64,000 nucleotides of DNA from the NCBI RefSeq assembly GCF_014654675.1, contig NZ_BNBC01000009.1, positions 146,464 to 210,463 on the forward strand. The letters are read 5' to 3'. The DNA comes from Streptomyces spiralis (GTDB lineage Bacteria > Actinomycetota > Actinomycetes > Streptomycetales > Streptomycetaceae). Numbering within the stretch: position 1 is the first letter of the stretch; the number at the start of each line of letters is the position of its first letter. A model generated the notes under the pieces. The model worked only from the letters and a program-made list of their open reading frames with translations. It made no database searches and was not told the origin of the DNA. Positions 60,307 to 64,000 of this stretch are shown piece after piece. The position numbers and the translations under genes are program-made.

Positions 60307-61845
60307 TCAGCCGACGAGCTCCGGCTCGGAGTGCGACTCCGACTCCCGGGCCTGGTCCGCGGGCTGCTCACCGGCGCCCTCGACATGCTGGGCCGGGCGC
60401 CTGGGCAGAGCGGCCATCAGGGCGAAGATCACGACCAGCACCGCGGCCACCCAGAGCAGCGCGTGCCGGAAGGCGTCGACGAAGGCCGGACCGACCTGGG
60501 CCGGCGTCAGCCGGTCCCCGATCTCCCCGAAGAACACCACGGACACCAGGCCGAGCCCCAGCGCGTTGCCCATCTGCTGGACGGTGTTGATCAGACCGGA
60601 GGCCGAACCGGCGTGCTCGCGCGGCACCTCCGACAGCACCGCGTCCGTCAGCGGCGCGACGATCAGGCCCATGCCGACCCCCATCACCACCAGCGGAAGC
60701 GCCATCTGCCAGGGAGCGATGTGCTGGCCGTACCGTCCGGACTCCCAGACGTAGAGCAGCACGCCGACCGCCATCAGCAGCGCGCCCGCCTGGAGCACCT
60801 TGCGGCCGAAGCGCGGGACCAGCTTCTGCACCGACATCCCGGCCGCCACGGACACCGCGATCGAGAACGGCACCCCGGTCAGGCCCGCCCGCAGCGGGCT
60901 CCAGCCCAGACCGACCTGCATGTACAGCGTCCAGACCAGGAAGAACACGCCCAGCGCGATCCCGAAGACCGTCTGCACGGCGATGCCCGCCGCGAAGCTC
61001 TTCACCCGGAACAGCGACAGCTCGACCAGCGGGGAACCGTCCCGCGCCGCCTTCCGGCGCTCGTACGCCACCAGCGCCGCGAAGACGACCAGCGCGCCCG
61101 CCATCGACACATACCCCCACAGCGGCCAGCCCAGCTCGCGGCCCCGGGTCAGCGGGTAGAGCAGCATCAGCAGCCCGAGCGTCACGAGGGCGACCCCGAC
61201 CAGGTCCAGCTTCAGCGCGCGCGGCGCCTTCGACTCGGTGATGAAGCGGCTGCCGAGAAGGAACGCCACCACGCCGACGGGCAGGTTGATGAGGAAGATC
61301 GGCCGCCATTCGAGGCCGAACAGGTTCCACTCGGTGAGCAGCGCGCCGAGCAGCGGGCCGGAGACCGCGCCCAGGCCGACGATCGCGCCGAACAGGCCGA
61401 AGACCTTGCCGCGCTCGTGCGCCGGGAAGGTGGCGTGCACGATCGACAGCACCTGCGGGACCATCATCGCCGCCATGCCGCCCTGGAGGATCCGGGAGGC
61501 GACCAGCATCTCGGGGTTCGCCGCGAAACCGCACAGGGCGGAGGCGAGGGTGAAGCCGCCGATGCCGACGAGGAACAGCCGCCTGCGGCCGTGGATGTCG
61601 CCGAGCCGGCCGCCGGTGATCAGGCCGGCCGCGAAGGCGAGCGCGTAACCGGCGGTGATCCACTGGATCTGGCTGAAGGACGCGCCCGCGTCCCGCTGTA
61701 TCGAGGGGATCGCGATGTTGACGATCGTGACGTCCACGAGGTCCATGAAGGCCGCGGTCATCACGATCGCCAGCGCGAACCAGCGACGGCGGTCGGCGGT
61801 CTGCGCCGCACTGTCGGGGGAGGTTGTGGTTCCGGTGGAGGTCAT
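60307..61845 (-). CDS. DHA2-type MFS drug exporter (EmrB/QacA-like)
   Basis: A 512-residue, 14-segment MFS exporter. Motif A is GGRLGDIHGRRRLFLVG (about 73-89), motif C is GAVSGPLLGALLTEW (about 160-174), and the N-terminal MDLVDVTIVNIAIPSIQRD is typical of the DHA2 family of proton-driven multidrug pumps. The ATG at 61845 has no ribosome-binding site; TAGCTT lies 7 nt upstream on the minus strand, suggesting a leaderless mRNA. Divergent from a WYL-domain regulator with a palindrome between, the usual arrangement for a locally regulated pump. Confidence 0.92.
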   Translation of the reverse strand: MTSTGTTTSPDSAAQTADRRRWFALAIVMTAAFMDLVDVTIVNIAIPSIQRDAGASFSQIQWITAGYALAFAAGLITGGRLGDIHGRRRLFLVGIGGFTLASALCGFAANPEMLVASRILQGGMAAMMVPQVLSIVHATFPAHERGKVFGLFGAIVGLGAVSGPLLGALLTEWNLFGLEWRPIFLINLPVGVVAFLLGSRFITESKAPRALKLDLVGVALVTLGLLMLLYPLTRGRELGWPLWGYVSMAGALVVFAALVAYERRKAARDGSPLVELSLFRVKSFAAGIAVQTVFGIALGVFFLVWTLYMQVGLGWSPLRAGLTGVPFSIAVSVAAGMSVQKLVPRFGRKVLQAGALLMAVGVLLYVWESGRYGQHIAPWQMALPLVVMGVGMGLIVAPLTDAVLSEVPREHAGSASGLINTVQQMGNALGLGLVSVVFFGEIGDRLTPAQVGPAFVDAFRHALLWVAAVLVVIFALMAALPRRPAQHVEGAGEQPADQARESESHSEPELVG

Positions 61846-61855
61846 GGACCACAAG

Positions 61856-61887
61856 CTAGGACCCCTCTAGGTCAGACCATGTCCTAG
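61856..61887. promoter_or_regulatory. Divergent operator candidate between exporter and WYL regulator
   Basis: CTAGGAC (61856-61862) and GTCCTAG (61881-61887) form a perfect 7-bp inverted repeat with an 18-bp spacer that itself contains a further CTAGGTC. It sits centrally in the 63-bp gap between the two divergent start codons and overlaps the exporter's predicted -10. Confidence 0.55.
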
Positions 61888-61908
61888 ATGTGCGGCATCC
61901 TCGTATCC

Positions 61909-62889
61909 ATGACGACGGACACACCGGCCCGGCTGTTCCAGCTTCTCTCGCTGCTGCAGACGCCCCGCGAGTGGCCCGGCGGCGAGCTCGCCGAGCGGCT
62001 CGGGGTGTCCCGGCGCACGGTGCGCCGGGACGTCGACCGGCTGCGTGAGCTGGGCTATCCGGTGCAGGCGACCAAGGGCTCCGACGGCGGGTACCGGCTG
62101 GTCGCGGGCAAGGCGATGCCGCCGCTGGTGCTCGACGACGAGGAGGCGGTGGCGATCGCGGTCGGGCTGCGCGCGGGGGCCGGGCACGCCATCGAGGGCG
62201 TGGACGAGGCCTCGGTGCGGGCGCTGGCGAAGCTGGAGCAGGTGCTGCCGGCCCGGCTGCGTCACCGCGTCTCCACCCTCCAGGCCGCGACGACCCCGCT
62301 GACCAGCGGTGACGGCGCGAGCGTCGCGCCGGAGACGCTGACCGTCATGGCGTCGGCGATCGCGGGCCGGGAGCGGCTGCGGTTCGCCTACCGGGCCGGC
62401 GACGGCACCGCGACGCGCCGGCTGACCGAGCCGTACCGGCTCGTGTCGACCGGGCGGCGCTGGTACCTCGTGGCGTACGACGTGGACCGGGCGGACTGGC
62501 GGACGTTCCGCGTCGACCGGGTGAACGAGCCGTTCGCGACCGGCGCGCGGTTCGACCCGCGCGAGCTGCCGACCGGGAACGCGGCCGAGTATCTGCGTCA
62601 GTCCATGCAGCGGCGGCAGGAGACGTACACCTTCTCGGTGGTCTTCGAGGCGCCCGCCGAGGTCGTCGCGGAGCGGCTGCCCGCCTGGCTCGGCGCCCCT
62701 GAGCCACTGGCGGACGGCGGGTGCCGGCTGCGGGCCACGGCCGGGGACACGGTCGAGTGGCTGGCGGTCCGGCTGGCCATGCTCGGCCACCCGTTCACGG
62801 TGCAGGAACCTGCGGAACTGGTGGAATGCGTACGGGCATTGGGGGCCCGCCTGACGCGCGCCGCGGACGGTGATCCGCGGCGGGCGTGA
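61909..62889 (+). CDS. WYL-domain helix-turn-helix transcriptional regulator
   Basis: A 326-residue regulator: winged HTH of the DeoR/HTH_11 type (LFQLLSLLQTPREWPGGELAERLGVSRRTVRRDVDRLRELGYPV in outline, residues about 8-50) and a central WYL domain (about 145-225) that includes the literal Trp-Tyr-Leu in RRWYLVAYD, followed by the WCX C-terminal extension. WYL domains sense nucleic-acid or other ligands. The ATG at 61909 gives the family's normal N-terminus; ATG 61888 adds seven residues. Probably controls the divergent exporter. Confidence 0.9.
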   Translation: MTTDTPARLFQLLSLLQTPREWPGGELAERLGVSRRTVRRDVDRLRELGYPVQATKGSDGGYRLVAGKAMPPLVLDDEEAVAIAVGLRAGAGHAIEGVDEASVRALAKLEQVLPARLRHRVSTLQAATTPLTSGDGASVAPETLTVMASAIAGRERLRFAYRAGDGTATRRLTEPYRLVSTGRRWYLVAYDVDRADWRTFRVDRVNEPFATGARFDPRELPTGNAAEYLRQSMQRRQETYTFSVVFEAPAEVVAERLPAWLGAPEPLADGGCRLRATAGDTVEWLAVRLAMLGHPFTVQEPAELVECVRALGARLTRAADGDPRRA

Positions 62890-62960
62890 AGGTGCCCGCG
62901 CGGGGTGCGGTAGCGGCCGTGACGATGACCGGCGGGTGCCGCGGTGGGCGTGACAGCAGG

Positions 62961-63743
62961 TCAGGCGTGCGGTCCGGGCTCGGGTCCATGCCCAGGTTCG
63001 GGCTCGGGTCCATGCCCAGGTTCGGGCTCGGGTCCATGCCCAGGTTCGGGTTCGGTCTCCCAGGCGAAGTCCCGCAGGGCCGCGAGGTTGCGCAGGGCCA
63101 GCGCGGCCGGGCCCTCCGGGCCGTCGGCGGCCGCTTCTCGGGTGGCCCAGACCTCAACGGCCACCCGTACGGCGGCACTCGCCACGGCGGCGGAGAAACG
63201 GAGCCCCGAGGCGACGGCCCCCGACGCGTCATCGGCCCTGCCATGGGCGGCGGCCTCGGCAACGTTGTCGCGGGCGCCCGTCCGGGTCGCCAGCACCTCC
63301 GCCAGTGCCCGTTCCGCGTCACGGCAGACGTCGGCCCAGACCTTGCGCACCGCCGGGCTGGTCCCGGCCAGGCGGATGAGGGTACGGACCCACTGCCAGG
63401 AGGTGGCCGAGACGCCGGCGCCGGGGGTCAGGGCATGGCGCACCGCGTGCGCCAGGGCCTCGGGCACGGGGAGTTCGGCCGGGGCCGCTCGCACCGCGTC
63501 CGTCCACCGCTGTGCGCCCGCCGCGTAGAGCGGAGCCACGGCCTCCTCCTTCGTTGCGAAGTAGCGGTAGAAGGTGCGCGGGGCGATGCCGGCGGCCCGG
63601 GCGATGTCCTCGGCGCGGGTGGCGCGCAGGCCCTGGGTCACGAAGAGACGGGCCGCCGCTCGGGCGATCTCCATGCGCGTGGCGGCCTTGCGGCGCTCGG
63701 TCAGGGAGGAGGGCTTGCGGGGAGCGGAGGTGGAGCTGATCAC
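62961..63743 (-). CDS. TetR family regulator with repetitive C-terminal tail
   Basis: A 260-residue TetR-type protein: HTH at about 33-53 (RAEDIARAAGIAPRTFYRYFATKEEAV region) and a helical regulatory domain to about 225. The final ~30 residues are (PEPEPGHG)n, encoded by three exact 24-bp repeats, a clear addition to the family fold. It starts with GTG at 63743; TAGCCT lies 6 nt upstream (possible leaderless start). A perfect dyad at 63764-63778 is the probable autoregulatory operator. Confidence 0.88.
   Translation of the reverse strand: MISSTSAPRKPSSLTERRKAATRMEIARAAARLFVTQGLRATRAEDIARAAGIAPRTFYRYFATKEEAVAPLYAAGAQRWTDAVRAAPAELPVPEALAHAVRHALTPGAGVSATSWQWVRTLIRLAGTSPAVRKVWADVCRDAERALAEVLATRTGARDNVAEAAAHGRADDASGAVASGLRFSAAVASAAVRVAVEVWATREAAADGPEGPAALALRNLAALRDFAWETEPEPGHGPEPEPGHGPEPEPGHGPEPGPHA
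62976..63047. repeat. Three exact 24-bp tandem repeats inside the tetR gene
   Basis: Identical 24-bp units occupy 62976-62999, 63000-63023 and 63024-63047, with degenerate flanking partial units. As 24 is a multiple of three, unit gain or loss preserves the frame and changes the length of the acidic Pro/Glu/Gly/His tail. Confidence 0.9.
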
Positions 63744-63763
63744 GTCGGCAGGCTATGCCCGTG

Positions 63764-63778
63764 TGGCAGAATCTGCCA
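63764..63778. promoter_or_regulatory. TetR operator candidate
   Basis: TGGCAGA-A-TCTGCCA is a perfect 7-1-7 inverted repeat centred 28 bp upstream of the leftward TetR GTG, where it would cover the -35 to -10 region. Size and symmetry fit a TetR dimer site. Confidence 0.6.
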
Positions 63779-63972
63779 TCTGGGCGGGCCACCCCGGGGT
63801 TCAGGTCCGGGGTGCCCCGTCTGTCCGGCACGCCCGCACCCGCCGTCCCGGGATTCGCCTCGACCCCCTCGTGCAGAAGGGCGGACAGAAGGCGGACAGA
63901 AGTAGAGCCGGGCTCCGACGCCCGGGGGGGTGCCCCTATGTCCTTCGTCAAGCTGTCGTGATGATGGCTGGC

Positions 63973-64000
63973 ATGACGGATGAGGTGCAGGGCTCGGGCC
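63973..64000 (+). CDS. Possible start of a gene cut by the window edge
   Basis: An ATG at 63973 (also in-frame ATGs at 63961 and 63964) opens a frame (M-T-D-E-V-Q-G-S-G...) that runs off the end. Divergent to the TetR gene, so a TetR-controlled target would be expected here. Only nine codons are visible, so nothing more can be said. Confidence 0.3.

Noticed and set aside
1..64000. CRISPR arrays, intact insertion sequences, prophage or biosynthetic gene cluster
   Set aside because: No regularly spaced repeats, transposases, integrases or assembly-line enzymes were seen anywhere in the window.

Overview
The window is chromosomal DNA from a high-GC actinomycete, almost certainly a Streptomyces. 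GC is very high throughout, with strong G/C third-position bias. GTG and TTG starts, four-base ATGA/GTGA gene overlaps and several apparently leaderless genes are frequent. It carries an SsgA-like sporulation protein, a SepX/GlpR-type division protein, a Pmt protein mannosyltransferase and tandem class B penicillin-binding proteins. Most genes are chromosomal core genes. There is no rRNA operon, CRISPR array, intact insertion sequence or intact prophage; one tRNA-Ala(CGC) is present.

Layout. 0.2-9 kb: Uup-type ABC-F protein, Uma2 nuclease-like protein, then the leftward tatD-rpf-rsmA-ispE block, a zinc-ribbon/His-rich protein beyond a low-complexity spacer, and rsmI. 9-15.2 kb: pmt, whose last 22 codons plus stop recur 364 bp downstream with only synonymous changes (a probable integration scar), two tandem PBPs and an ssgE-like gene. 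15.3-17.9 kb: a three-gene ECF Ni/Co importer behind a Nur-box-like palindrome. 18-24.2 kb: beta-lactamase-like esterase, DUF1876 protein, ybaK-type deacylase/EamA exporter pair and a tetR-MMPL pair. 24.3-33.6 kb: tricorn protease, a small hydrophilic protein, a leftward Baeyer-Villiger monooxygenase-hydrolase-SDR operon divergent from a merR gene, exonuclease III and a GNAT. 33.6-35.1 kb: a two-gene glycosyltransferase/UTRA unit beside tRNA-Ala. 35.2-41.7 kb: galU, moeA/glp, moaC, mog, rimJ and sepX/glpR, with a divergent 5-formyl-THF cyclo-ligase. 41.7-56 kb: penicillin acylase homologue, cation/H+ antiporter, MFS exporter, FmdB-like protein, MTA phosphorylase, CpaB-like protein, mscL, LtrA-like protein, P1 peptidase, an L,D-transpeptidase lipoprotein and small proteins. 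56-60 kb: fruR-fruK-fruA. 60-64 kb: DHA2 exporter divergent from a WYL regulator, then a TetR regulator with tandem repeats.

How the genes fit together. Much of the window concerns the cell envelope and division: Rpf, two PBPs, the SsgE-like protein, the L,D-transpeptidase, Pmt, GalU, MscL and SepX/Glp. The molybdenum-cofactor-like genes sit inside the galU-glp-rimJ-glpR neighbourhood. In corynebacteria that neighbourhood encodes a gephyrin-like protein and its membrane receptor, which act in division. The points most worth following up are the pmt 3'-end scar, the predicted Nur operator on a leaderless ECF operon, the Glp/SepX block and the Baeyer-Villiger operon.
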